A DNA stretch of 64,000 nt from Megaleporinus macrocephalus (taxonomy: Eukaryota > Chordata > Actinopteri > Characiformes > Anostomidae). The DNA lies in assembly GCA_021613375.1 (NCBI GenBank), contig CM038708.1, forward strand, positions 31,353,559 through 31,417,558, read 5' to 3'. Position numbers and translations under genes: made by a program. Each line of letters opens with the position of its first letter. Within the stretch, counting starts at the first letter, position 1. Of this stretch, positions 1 through 14,102 are shown piece after piece. Under the pieces are notes generated by a model. It worked only from the letters and a program-made list of their open reading frames with translations. It was not told the origin of the DNA and did not search any database.

Positions 1-227
1 GGCACTTAAAAATTGGATTGTTGGTTAAAACTCTAACTTTTTACTGCATTTATGTTACCATGTTGTTCTTCCAAGTATATGCATATTATGTACACATATA
101 AAGGCTCGTAAATAATGTACTGCCATGTCTTTTGCACAGTACTGTATAGTGTTGTTGTTACTGAAGCTAAAGCTTTGGCTCTTCCTTATTTGCCCAGACT
201 GTCCCTTGTGCTTTGCTATGAACTGAC

Positions 228-361
228 CGGGTTTGGTTGGTGCAGCGGATTCTGCAGCCAGTACGGGGAATGACGAGGCCCAGATGCATGCGCAGCCGGC
301 AGTTTGTAGGACCAGTGTGAGGCCATACATGTGTACCAGGCTGCATCACTGAAAACTTTAT
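228..361 (-). CDS. asph: asph catalytic exon (HTGPTN motif)
   Basis: Acceptor CTCTCTCCTTTAG|ATA, donor CCCG|GTCAGT, phase 0 to 2. Encodes IKFSVMQPGTHVWPHTGPTN, then CRLRMHLGLVIPRTGC and RIRCTNQT. The His of HTGPTN is the first iron ligand, and the Arg of CRLRMHL lies in the 2-oxoglutarate site (human numbering His679, Arg688). The second metal His sits in the next exon, which is outside the window. Confidence 0.95.
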
Positions 362-3300
362 CTAAAGGAGAGAGACAGGGAGAAAGAAAGAACACAGGAA
401 ACCAAGTCTGAACAGCTATTTGGTCATTTAAGGCTGGTCAAAGTATATTCTTAAAACAAAGACCTCAAAACAAAGTAGGCAAGATAATACTGTAATCATA
501 CTGCCATCAGCATCTTACAGATGTTTCCACTTAGTACAATACTTCAAACTGATATGTACGTTTAGATTTTGTCAGAATTTCTCAGTTTTATATCTCAGTT
601 TATTTATCGCCATTAACAGTTATGTACATACAAGTATCAGCTCAGTGTTCCCGAATCTGTGCACTGGCTGGTAGTGTTCTAAAACGTTTGACTGGTAGTG
701 TATCTAAAACGTTTGATTGGTAGTGATCTAAAACGTTTGACTGGTAGTGATCTAAAACGTTTGTCTGGTAGTGATCTAAAACGTTTGACTGGTAGTGATC
801 TAAAACGTTTGTCTGGTAGTGATCTAAAACGTTTGTCTGGTAGTGATCTAAAACGTTTGTCTGGTAGTGATCTAAAACGTTTGTCTGGTAGTGATCTAAA
901 ACGTTTGACTGGTAGTGATCTAAAACGTTTGACTGGTAGTGATCTAAAACGTTTGACTGGTAGTGTTCTAAAACGTTTGGCTGGTAGTGATCTAAAACGT
1001 TTGACTGGTAGTGTATCTAAAACGTTTGACTGGTAGTGATCTAAAACGTTTGGCTGGTAGTGATCTAAAACATTTGGCTGGTAGTGATCTAAAACGTTTG
1101 ATTGGTAGTGATCTAAAACGTTTGACTGGTAGTGATCTAAAACGTTTGACTGGTAGTGATCTAAAACGTTTGACTGGTAGTGATCTAAAACGTTTGACTG
1201 GTAGTGTTCTAAAACGTTTGACTGGTAGTGTTCTAAAACGTTTGACTGGTAGTGTTCTAAAACGTTTGACTGGTAGTGATCTAAAACGTTTGTCTGGTAG
1301 TGTACTAAAACGTTTGTCTGGTAGTGTACTAAAACGTTTGGCTGGTAGTGATCTAAAACGTTTGACTGGTAGTGTTCTAAAACGTTTGACTGGTAGTGTT
1401 CTAAAACGTTTGACTGGTAGTGATCTAAAACGTTTGGCTGGTAGTGATCTAAAACGTTTGGCTGGTAGTGATCTAAAACGTTTGACTGGTAGTGTATCTA
1501 AAACGTTTGACTGGTAGTGATCTAAAACGTTTGGCTGGTAGTGATCTAAAACATTTGGCTGGTAGTGATCTAAAACGTTTGACTGGTAGTGTATCTAAAA
1601 CGTTTGACTGGTAGTGATCTAAAACGTTTGACTGGTAGTGTATCTAAAACGTTTGGCTGGTAGTGATCTAAAACGTTTGGCTGGTAGTGATCTAAAACGT
1701 TTGGCTGGTAGTGTATCTAAAACGTTTGACTGGTAGTGATCTAAAACGTTTGGCTGGTAGTGATCTAAAACGTTTGACTGGTAGTGATCTAAAACGTTTG
1801 GCTGGTAGTGATCTAAAACGTTTGGCTGGTAGTGATCTAAAACGTTTGGCTGGTAGTGATCTAAAACGTTTGGTTGGTAGTGATCTAAAACGTTTGGCTG
1901 GTAGTGTATCTAAAACGTTTGGCTGGTAGTGATCTAAAACGTTTGGCTGGTAGTGTATCTAAAACGTTTGGCTGGTAGTGTATCTAAAACGTTTGGCTGG
2001 TAGTGTATCTAAAACGTTTGGCTGGTAGTGTATCTAAAACGTTTGACTGGTAGTGTATCTAAAACGTTTGGCTGGTAGTGTATCTAAAACGTTTGGCTGG
2101 TAGTGATCTAAAACGTTTGGCTGGTAGTGTATCTAAAACGTTTGGCTGGTAGTGATCTAAAACGTTTGGCTGGTAGTGTATCTAAAACGTTTGGTTGGTA
2201 GTGATCTAAAACGTTTGGCTGGTAGTGTACTAAAACGTTTGGCTGGTAGTGATCTAAAACGTTTCGCTGGTAGTGATCTAAAACGTTTGGCTGGTAGTGA
2301 TCTAAAACGTTTGGCTGGTAGTGATCTGAAACGTTTCGCTGGTAGTGATCTGAAACGTTTGGCTGGTAGTGTATCTAAAACGTTTGACTGGTAGTGATCT
2401 AAAACGTTTGGCTGGTAGTGATCTAAAACGTTTGGCTGGTAGTGTATCTAAAACGTTTGGCTGGTAGTGTATCTAAAACGTTTGGCCGGTAGTGTATCTA
2501 AAACGTTTGACTGGTAGTATATCTAAAACGTTTGACTGGTAGTGTATCTAAAACGTTTGGCCGGTAGTGTATCTAAAACGTTTGACTGGTAGTATATCTA
2601 AAACGTTTGGCTGGTAGTGTATCTAAAACGTTTGGCTGGTAGTGATCTAAAACGTTTGGCTGGTAGTGATCTAAAACGTTTGGCTGGTAGTGATCTGAAA
2701 CGTTTCGCTGGTAGTGATCTAAAACGTTTGGCTGGTAGTGTATCTAAAACGTTTGACTGGTAGTGATCTAAAACGTTTGGCTGGTAGTGTATCTAAAACG
2801 TTTGGCTGGTAGTGTATCTAAAACGTTTGGCCGGTAGTGTATCTAAAACGTTTGACCGGTAGTATATCTAAAACGTTTGGCCGGTAGTGATCTAAAACGT
2901 TTGGCTGGTAGTGATCTAAAACGTTTGACCGGTAGTGTATCTGAATTAAAAAGAACAGATTTAGAATTTATACTTCAATAAACATACCAGTTTTACTGAA
3001 ACTATACTACTATATAGATATTCATCTTTATCTAATTTGGTCAGTCCAATCTTTTACGAACATAGACCACTGTTGTTATTTCTACTTCAGTAATATGAAT
3101 GTTCTCCAGATCACAGGCTTAATGTCTCGTTTTTAAGACAGGGAATTGTGGAATTTAACAGTCTTTACTTCAACCTGGTTGAAGTGGTTCTTGGAGCACA
3201 AGGCTATATAAAGGATCATTACCTGGCCTCTCTTGCAAGTGGTGGCCTCTGGGTAACGTTCCAGAAAAGCACAAGTTTTAGGAACGCTCTGACAGGAAGC

Positions 3301-6300
3301 ACCAACCTTCCGGCCTGCAGGAGAGAAGGGATTTTGTGATGCTTTTGTGTTTGGATGAGATTGTTGTGTGAGATTGTGGTTTTACTAGTTTGAATGCGTT
3401 TAGATTCAGTGACATAGGGATGTGTATTACCCTGCTGCCAGAGCGTAAACTGGCCCCAGTTTCCTGTCTCTCTAAGATTTTCATCCTCTGGCAAGAACAG
3501 TCCACTTCTAGTGTCCAGCACAGCTAGTGCCTCATCTCTGATGGTCATCCAGTTCCGCTCTAGCATCTACACACAACGGAAGTACACAGTCAAACAGCAG
3601 CCAAGTAAGAACTAGAACTTTGATTAGAAACTAACCACTTCCACCACTTAGCTCACACTTCTTTCACTCCATACTACTGTGGGATTTTTTTTAAGCAATA
3701 GTGATGTTCTATACCCGGACAAGGTCAGTGTATCCGGTTTCCTTGGCTGTCCACCACGGTTGAGCACGCAGTCCTGCAACATTATAAAGTGATCGCTGCC
3801 ACACTGACTCAAAATGCCCATGCTGGTAACCAGTCTCGTACCACTCATAAGCCTCCTGCACGCACACAAGAACATAGACATAGCTGCCTTTTATCTGTAT
3901 AAATCATCTACAGGATCTGGTTCAGGTTTCAAATCTGTTTCTGTAGCAACTTACATTCATGTCTCCCATTCTCTGCAGAGCGTCACCAAGATGAAAATAA
4001 AATCTCCCATCGTCAGTGCCGGGTGCGCCTGACTTCAAACCCTCCTAAACACAAACACAGACACATTCAGATCCAGATCATGTGTGAAAAAGGAGGTGAA
4101 AAATGGTTATTTTTGTTATATAGTTGTGAAATTTGTGTTCCAGGTCAAAAGTTGAGCCTGAGACCAAAACTAAAAACTAAAGAGTTTTCGATAAAACATA
4201 AACCAGCCTGATGTTTTAAATTATTTACTGTTTGTACAGTATCAAGACAAGCAGAATGAGTGGCCTTTATAAAAAAAAAAAAAAAAAAAAAGAATAATCT
4301 GAAATACTACTGGTGGTGTAAGTATTTTGAGACAATCAAGGCCATCCCAGACCACAGCAGCTGATGAAAACCTTGTAGATGTAAAACAAAGCCTCGAGTC
4401 TAAAGACTGCAGGGGTGCATGTATCAGTATTCATAATTTACAGATGACTTCTGGAGAAGGACCACAGCAGCTACACTCTGATATACACCACTCACCAGCA
4501 CCAAGCACAGAAAGTCCAGTCTGGAATTAAGTTCTAGAGCAGCGTTGTAGACAAATGCAGTGCTTGGAAAGGAAAAGTGTAAAGAAAGAGAGGGACTGAA
4601 CATAAGGAGGGTAAATAAAAGAGGGCCTGCCCCCAGGTGGAGGAGTTTAAGTATCTTAGGCTTTTGCTCCTGAGAGATGAGAAGAGGGATGATAAGATCG
4701 TCCAGAGGCTTGGTCAGGTGGCAGCAGTAACGTGGTTGCTGCACCAGACTGTAGTCTTGAAAAGGAAACCGAGCCAAAAGGCAAAGCTCTCTGGTCAGTC
4801 TATCAGTCCACATCCCCACCATCACTTAGGGTCATGAGCTTTGGGTAAAGACTGAAAGAATGAGATTGCAGACGCGAGCAGCTGAAATGAGTCTTCTTCT
4901 CGGCTTTCTGTATAGCAACAGCGACCATAGCTAGACTAAGTGGTCTAAGAATCTAGATGGATGGAATCAGGTGTGCTTCTGCTTGCCTGAAATGGAAACC
5001 TACGGCCACACCTGCCCTTTGTAGATGAAACGGGTGACCGCAGCTGTAAGTGGTGGCAGCAGACTCAACTTTAAAGTGTACATAAACATCTTGTCTTTCC
5101 ATCTGCAAACAAATACCTCCAAACTCAGGAGCGGAAGCTCATAATGCAGAAAGACCTAACCCTTACTACACACTCCTACACATCAGAAAAAAAATTACAA
5201 ACTGATTTAAACCTAATTTAGCTCGGCAGCTGAAACAAGAACCTAAAAAAAACACCAACTGATAAAAGCTGCCTGAGACTTAGCAGAGCATTCCAAACAG
5301 AGTCGGAGTCTGTGGGTTTGGAGTCAAATGCTAACTTTCAACAGCTGTTTACAAACATCTTGTCCCAATACTTTTGCTCAGCGGGAACTGGATGAATGAA
5401 CACAACAAATGACAGTTTTACTACATGGTTTATGTTGTGCTGAAGTCTGAAGCTCAACTTTTATAAAACGCTACCGCAGCACGTGGTACAGGACTTCCAG
5501 ACTGAGCAAAAGTTTCTTTCCACAAGCCATCAGACTGCTCAACACTTCCTGATGAGCAGACTCATCAGATCTGTTAAACTCTTGAACATATACCTACTTC
5601 ATACTCAGGTGGTCCTCCACTTAATGCTGCTAATTTTGTGCAATAGACTCATTGTTTCTTTCTAAACCTGAGCACTCTTACACCTTAAAATGTTTAAAAT
5701 TTACAGTGTTATCTTTACATTGTTAGTGTGCAATACTTGGTCAGAACTGTGCAATATATATATTCCCTTTAAGTGCATCTGCAAAAACATATTTATTTAG
5801 AGTATATCTCACTATTTATCACACACACTCTTTCTATATTTCCCACTGCACTGTCATGTTGTTATTTATTTGTCATGTTAGTTGTATGTCTTGTGTTTTT
5901 ATATATCTGCACATTGGAGTTTGGAGAAACACAATCTCGTTCAGCTATGCACTCAGTTGTAAAGTCTGAATGACAATAAAGTTCACTTTGTCTTGACTAT
6001 AACTATGTATCAACAATAAGTCACTCCACCTCATTCGTTTTGAATCACACTGTTTATATGTATATCTGTAGGGCCCTAGGTCTCACCCTGAGGTACGGTA
6101 TGCTTTCTGCAATCTTATTTTCTGATTTAAGGATGAATCCATAATGTACTTTGGCAAATCCATCGTCTGGAGCCACTGCCAACACCTGTAAAGAGAAACA
6201 ACAAAAGGAAAAATCTGATTTGCAGATAGTGACTGGGTTTTATATGAGCTTCCACTAGTATGTTAAGAAGTTGTAACATTAACCCATGTTGTAAGTGGTA

Positions 6301-9300
6301 TCTGATATTGATTCATACTGTTACCTGTGGAGTAATGATTGAGTGTTATGTTATGAGTTATGTAACATCTACAGCCTACAGTAAATGAACTACATTGCTT
6401 GGCGGAAGAATTAGGTATTGCATTTTTACTACTAACACCAAGTAAGACTATAGCAGGACGTGATTTGTGGCAAGTGTGTGAAGATTTATACTCATATTAA
6501 TATCTACATAGCGTTAAGTGATCTTCTCAGTGATCTTCTCAGTAATCTTATTATCAGCTAGAGCATCACAAGAAAATGTCTCACCTCTTCATAGAGTTGT
6601 TTAGCACCCTTGTTGTCCCCGATCAACAGATGAGCCACTCCAAGATCGTTCTTCAGAGTGATGTCCTCTGGGAAAATCTGTACTAGCTTCTCCAAGGTAG
6701 CTAAAGAGCCTCTTGTACGGCCTGTGGGAAGATGATTTTTAGGGTTATTATTTATATTATTTAGATTGGAACCTGAAGACGAGCATATGAGGGTGTGGGA
6801 GCGTGTCTGGGCACATAGTGTGTACCTAAGAACTGTTGTCTGTCAGCACGCCTCTTTAAAGTGGCTTTGATGAGATCTGCAGGCGCATCTGGAAGCTCTG
6901 CTGCCTCTTTATAAGTGTTCACCGCCTTCAGTAGCATGTCGTTACTTCGCAATTTCTCAGCCATATCATCTTCAGCCTGAACACAAATAATTAAAGGTTT
7001 GCATATACAATCACTCATCCCCCACTCCCAATACGTTTAGCCATAAATAAATTCTCTGTGATTAGTTAGTCTGCTGAAAAGCATTTAACTTATAATAGAC
7101 AGAATGGCGTCTCTGCTCTGCCACTTCAGGCCTCAAACACCTCCTATAGCGCTGTGTGCATGAGACCTCTCACGAGAGCTGCGTATTGCTTTAAGGCACC
7201 ACATTAAACACCAACAACTGAGGGGTTTTAGTTAGCTATAAAAAGAATATTGCTCGACATTCCCAGTATAGACATCATGGCAAGAGATTAGACAAGAGTA
7301 AATCTCAGACTGGCTTTTACTGGTTGGAGAGAGCTAAAAGAGATAAAAGGATACAGTCAATCTCACAGCTAGTAGGAAAACAAATAACCAACAGAGTGTA
7401 GAACCTGCTAATGTTACTTCTGTCATACAAAGTTCTATAGGACAGATAAGGTTCCAGTCTACAATAGCAATCGTTCTGCTATTGTAGACTGGAACCTTAT
7501 ATGTCCTATAGAGTTTTGTAGCTTCTTATGCCAAAAGTAATCTAATCTCAGTCCAATTTCAAGCTAGCAAGAAAAGAAAAATCATTTCATCTCACATCAA
7601 AACATCTGGTCAGTCTTCTTCAATCTAAAGCTAAATAATGACAGTTTGCAACGTCCAGTAATAAAATCCTGTAATATTACTCTACACTGTAGGTTGATAT
7701 GGTTCTTATATCTGACTCTCTTTCATGGCACATGGATGCAACAGATTACATGCGACTCACAATTGTATTTATTCACACAGAAACAACTAAAATCACCAAA
7801 ACAAATCATGTGTGTTTGACCATGAGGGAGACTCAAACTGCAATTTGTATTTATATTTGCATAATTCTGCTTTAACCCTTTGAGTTAGAATTATTTCTTT
7901 TGTTTTGCTTTACTATATAAATATAATTATGTAGTCTCATGGCCAATCCATTTCACCTTATGTGCTCGAGTAGCGGGAGGGACCAATTTCTATGAGTGTA
8001 GGACATATGGTGAAAAGCAATATTAGTAGGGGTCCCAGCACCTATTGTTTTTTTTTTTTTAAATATATGATTTTTCTTCCTTTAAAACTAATTATGCAAT
8101 ACACACCATGTTTGTTACTGTGGGCAATAACTGTCACTGCCAGGCATAACATAAGCTACAGTGTATATTTTTAATTGAACCTTTACCTGAGCTTTTCCAT
8201 ACCGGCTCCTGGGACTCTGAGGGTACTTCTGGACAAGAGCTTCAAAGGCACGCAGAGCTTCCTCAACTTTCCCCTAAAAGAATAAAGCCAAATACAATCA
8301 AAGTGCATTTTCCATATATTCAGAGAAGTTACTTTTAATACCCAGGTTAGATTAAAAAAAATGAAATAGAAGACAAGCTCGATGCCCACCTTCTTTCGTA
8401 GTTTCTCAGCTGCATTGATCTCAGCTTTGACTGTTTTGTCAAACTTATTGAAGAATTTAGGCTTTTTCTTCTTGGCTGTAGAAAATTAAAGCAAACACAA
8501 AAAATTCAGTTAACTTAAAGAGTCAAATCGATAAAAGCTGCCAGCTGGCTTTTCAACTGCGGAACTTGGAACCCACGCTCTGTTTCTGTGGTGACCTCTG
8601 GTGTTGGTTCAGAGGAAGCTGGCGGTGCAGATGTTTCAGTCTCTGGAGTAGTCTCAGCTACAGGTACAGATTCTGCTGTAGGTTCAGGCTCTGGTGTCTT
8701 CTCTGGTGTAGAATCTTAGGAATAAAAGTTGTAATGTAATGTGATGTAGGAATAAATTAATGCTTTTTACTAATTTATCCCAAGATGCACAAGTGTACAT
8801 ACTAATTTCTTCAACTTGTACTAGGTTCGACTCTTCCCCTTGGTATCTTTCTGTCGCAGACAGTTCTGTGAAAAAGAGATTATACGAGGCATTTGTAGGA
8901 ATGTCATTCGTGTTTGTATACAATAAAAACAGCCCATGAATAAAATTCTACATTACCTAGAGTTTTCTCAGGTGAGGCCTCTACAACTAGCTCTGAACAC
9001 AAAAAGCAAAGATAACATATTAATACAGTTTCTTTAAATGTAATAACTTTGTAAAGCGTGAAATTATTTAATAAACTGCTTTTTCTACACCATGGAAATT
9101 CATGGAAATCTCACCTCCAGTGCTGTCAATGTTTTCAAGTGAATCTGCAAATGGGAAAAAGAAGATGTACACTTCAATGGCAGACTTAGCTGCTGTCACT
9201 GTACATTTAATTTCTAATATCTAGATATTTGAAGGTTAATAGTATATCTGATGACGTAACACTAAGTAAATATTTTTGAGTTATCAATAGAAGCAGAAAT

Positions 9301-12300
9301 AAAATCAGTTGCTCAAAACAGGGAATCATGAACAGCTAATAATTACTGACCAAAAGAGCGAAAATTAGACGCTCCAGCAGCCACGTCTGCAAATACACAG
9401 AAATACACAGTAGACACGAACGTTACGTTAACGAGTCGGGGAAAAAAAGTTCATATCACATGAATCACCAGAAGCTGACCTTTCTGTTCACGTTCTAATT
9501 TTAGAATTAATGATAAAAAGTGATGCAACAGAAAAGAGTTTCAAATCCACCAATCTGCATCGTGAGTGAAGGTAAAGTTACAGGTAACATATTTATTTAT
9601 TATTATTTTTTTTCCTTTCTTTCTTCTTTTTTCTCTCTCCTCTTTAAAAAAACAGTTACAGGTAACATGCCTTCATGGACAGACGTAACAGGGACAGACT
9701 CAGGCCCTTCATCCCTCACTTCACTTCCTGTTTCTGTTTGGCTCTTTTCTGCAGAGAACTCTTCGGGCTTTTGATTGACTGAAGTATCTGCAAACAGAAA
9801 CAGGATAATCAAGGCATTTTATAATGACACAAAACAATAAGTAACAGCTTCAATATGTCTGATTTTATTTTGTAAGTCATGAAAACATCTTCTGTAAAGC
9901 TGCTTTGTGAAACTGCCTTTTAGACAAAAAGGTTACACAGTTAGAGATTATAACTGAATATCAGGTTCATTCTCATTTCAGCTTACCTCTGCTACTTATA
10001 TTTTGTCATGTCCTTTTTTTATGATTCCATCCATATGAGGAAACTACTGACTGTAGAGGAAACTGATATTTGTAGGTCATATAACAGAATATCAGTAATA
10101 CTGTATATTTCAAGTAAAAAATCTTTTGCAAGAAGCATGTATCTCAGCATCATATGCTCTGGGCTCTGTGTGCCCTGAGAAGCTTAACTAAGGATTATCA
10201 ACTTGTGTCGAGCTACATGGCTGTGTAGGGGTTTTGGTCCACTCTTAGTACAGAACTGTATTAAAGTCTGCCCTGGATGGTTTTCGAACATGAACGGCTT
10301 GTGTAAGGTCTTGCACCAGCATTTTAATGGGGAAAACCCATATTGCACTGTAGGTCACACACTGATATGCAGATATTCTCCTTCAGGATTTTCTGACAGA
10401 GAGCAGAATTCATGGTTCCGTTGATTATAATAAGTCATCTAGGTCCTGCAGAAGCAAACTAGCCCCAGACCATCTCTCTACCACTGCCATGTTTGACTGC
10501 TGGTATGATCTTATGCAACATTAGCTTAATACCAGATATAACAGGGCCCACCTTTGACTCATCAGTGCACAGAATATTAGTCTTGGGGGTCATTTAGATT
10601 TTCTTTAACAAATTAAAGATGAGCCTTTGCAGCATAGATAGAGCCTTGCAGGCCCTCATGTAAGTCATTTATCCTCAGTGTGTTTTGTTTTTATTGTGGA
10701 TTTGTGTACATTGATCTTAACTGAGGCTAGTGAGACCTTTAGATGTTTGTCTGGTTTCTTTGTGACCTTCTGGATAAGTCGTTGATGTGCTCTTGTTAGA
10801 CAAGCCAGTAATGGGAACTTCACCACTGTTCCTAGTTTTGTCCATTGTGGATGCCGGCTCTCGTTGTGGTTTGCTGGAGTTCCAAAGCCTTAAGTGTGTT
10901 CTATGTAGAGCATGTGTTAACTTGTATTCAGAAAAACAGCACATGTACGACTGTGTGATTAGAAAGTCTGATGTGAAAGCCACACTGCTCTCTTCGTCCA
11001 CTAAGTTCTGTGGTTGACGGCAGGGGGTGTTGTATTGTGGCTGTGGTCTTACCTGCTCTTGTGTGAGGTGCGTCCCTTGTTTCCACCTTGACAGTTTTCT
11101 CCTTTAATCCTGTTTGTGGTTTGTAAGAAAATTAGAAACTAAACTTCACCTACTTATTATGATAACCATCACTTAATCAGAAAGAAAATATATATGTATT
11201 TTTGTATCATTTACGCTCAAATGATCCGCCTACAAATGTGTCCTTCACTGCCACTTCTGCGAGGCTAGACAAGCTGTACTAATGTTGTGAAAAATCTTTT
11301 GCTGCTTAATGTAGATTGTAGACTGCACATTATATTAACTTTGAACATTCCAATGTAAGTGTATTATTATAAATCATTTCAAACCAATCAACAACAGTGT
11401 AGTAGTATGAACTAGTCTATATCTAAACAAAAAAACTGTATAGAATTTATTCATCAGAGTTGCATGATGTTAAGTCGGATCATAAAATGAACATTCAAAT
11501 TTTCACCCACAGCTTTGTGATTCAGCACTTTCATCCTTGAGAGTTTTTTAAATTTGAGTGTAAACATTTAACAACCTAATTTGCCGTAAATTAACCAACA
11601 CTATCATTAATATGATCTATGATACCAATAGTTTAAATGCAATTCTAAATCATTACTAATACTAATTATGCAAATGGCGACCTAGTAGGGGGAGGTGTAC
11701 AATTTACTGGACTCCAAACCGCTGACTTTATCTGCTTCCTACCAAAACATCTGCATGGATTTAGTCGTGCTCCTGTAAATGATATGTAAATAAGATGCCA
11801 GTATGCTGAAGCTTGATTTCATGTGCTGAAGCTGATTTAACATCTCTCTTTGTTTTTCATTTCACATTAAAGTTTCATGAAATAGTTCGTACTGCATTAA
11901 GGGTGATCACATCTGAGCTCATTTTCATGCAACTTTAATAAATAAGGGCCAATGTTCTACTACCAATGAACACATCTGGGGACAGAGCATGGACAAATCA
12001 ACTGGATCTTCACAACCAACCAGCCAATCACAGAAAGAAAACACATAGACGTACAGACACACACTGACACATTCAAACCGAATAACAACTGCATGACTGA
12101 CTAGCGTTCTTCATAGTGCTCGACTTAAAGCCCACAGTTTATTAGAAATGTTATTGGAAGAGTTGACCACTTTTCAGACTCCAAACACACACATACAGAT
12201 AAAAAATTAGTCTAGGCGCATATCATGAAGTTGCAAAAAATATATATTTTAATGATGAAAGTCTACATTCATTAAAAACAACTATTATTATCTTCACCTT

Positions 12301-14017
12301 TGACCAAATACACTTCTCCACTCACATTCTGTTTTCTGAAAACATTGTTGACTACAGTTTTGGTCAAGGTTTTCATGACAAACTAAAGGTCAGACCAGCT
12401 TGAACATTTTTTAAACGTTACCATTTTTAACAAGCTAGAATTTCTGACAACTGATGATATTGGTTGAAATAATTCAATATGATTAGAACCAATAACTCTT
12501 AATTATTTTAAGTATTTAATTGTCCTTTGTCAACTGTGAATAATCATCTATGTAACGAGGGGGCGGAGCTTCCTAGCAGTAGAAGTTTTTTGTGATATAC
12601 GCTATGCTAAGGATAGGCTCCAACACACTGAACGATTTTTCAGTGTTCAAATGTACTCGCTCAACTAAATTTCTAAAATTCTAAAATAAATGTAAGTGTC
12701 AGTTTAGCAGTGACACAGTTTATACAGTGGCAAGATGTCCGCCAATAACAATAAATGTACAGAATATTACGGGCCAACCACTACATCAACCAGGCCCTGA
12801 TACACACAACACAATAGTTTAAATAAATATTGAACTTAAAATCAAAAAACACAAATGTCCACAATTGACAGTACAGTAATGTAAAGTTGTAAACAACCAA
12901 AAATCTATATACACACAGTACTGCACTGTGTAAAGGTCACAGATCACCTCTAATTTTACTAATTTCCAGTCAAAACATTCATTTAGTACCAGTTATTCAT
13001 TTTTCAGTGTTAAGAAAAACAAAAAATATATACATATTAAACAGAAAATGGCAAAATATAATAATCAAGTTTTTTTAAGTAATGAATGTGTTCACCATTT
13101 GCTTCCACTGCAGCATGTTTTTTGTGTTGTTAATGTTAATTCAGTTCAAACTTAATATCACTATTTCCCCCGATTAAGGTGGAAAGGTGGGAGCTAGTGA
13201 GTAACTTCATAGTTAATGCTGACAGACTTTTTGATTAAGGTGTTTTCAGCTATTAAAATATCCCTCTAGAGCTTTCTATAGAGTTTTAGCTCCTTGATAA
13301 TGTACATTACAGTAAGACATCTGACAAGGTAGCACAAATCCTCTGAACACGTGCTATGAAGTAGATGGTGGCGGTCACAAAGAGGACTCTTTCATAGTGA
13401 TTTTCGTTCTGCATGTTCTGCAGACAGGTGACCGTCCTCAGTCAAATCTCCCTCTGCACACAAAACTACCAAAACACGACACTTCAGTCCAAATCTCCAA
13501 ATCCCTGCTTTCCACCATGTAGACAGAAAATCAACCCCAAGTTTTCTGAAGAGTTTTAAAACGTAGTAATGATATTTGAAGAACTGAAACAGTACAACTG
13601 TCTGGGATTTTGCTAAGCTTTGCATTGAACCCTACAAGTGTTTCATCACTAACCCAAACAAACACAGTGACGCTGCAGCCTCGGCTCTTTCGTGGTCAGT
13701 TCATTGTTCTGGAAACACAAACAGCTTCTGCGTTTCCTTTTCTCACTAACAGATTCTTTTCAGCTACGGATTCTTTCAGACTCAAACCATTAAGCTGTCT
13801 TCTCACTGTGAAAGTTTCCAGATCTGAAGCAAGCATGGAACTTGATTTTCTCCTCTCTCTCAAAGACAAAGTACTGTCTATCTAACGGTGACCATATTTG
13901 TGGCCTACCAGATGTTACGGTCGTTAAGAGGCATATTTTCTGTAATAGTTGTTAGAACCTCAGAAATATGTTCTCTTAAAGAACTTGATAAAAACCTACC
14001 TACCTACATACATACAT

Positions 14018-14102
<85 letters not shown>

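Noticed and set aside
698..2394. Plus-strand open frames of LKRLTGSD octapeptide repeats in array 1 (and similar at 24511-26600)
   Set aside because: They arise because the minisatellite unit is 24 bp and lacks stops in one frame. They break wherever a 25-bp variant occurs, and nothing supports translation.
672..2943. CRISPR-like array
   Set aside because: Units abut directly with no unique spacers and the genome is eukaryotic; it is a minisatellite.
13610..13885. 91-codon plus-strand open frame
   Set aside because: No recognisable motif, no splice or poly(A) context; consistent with chance in intron sequence.
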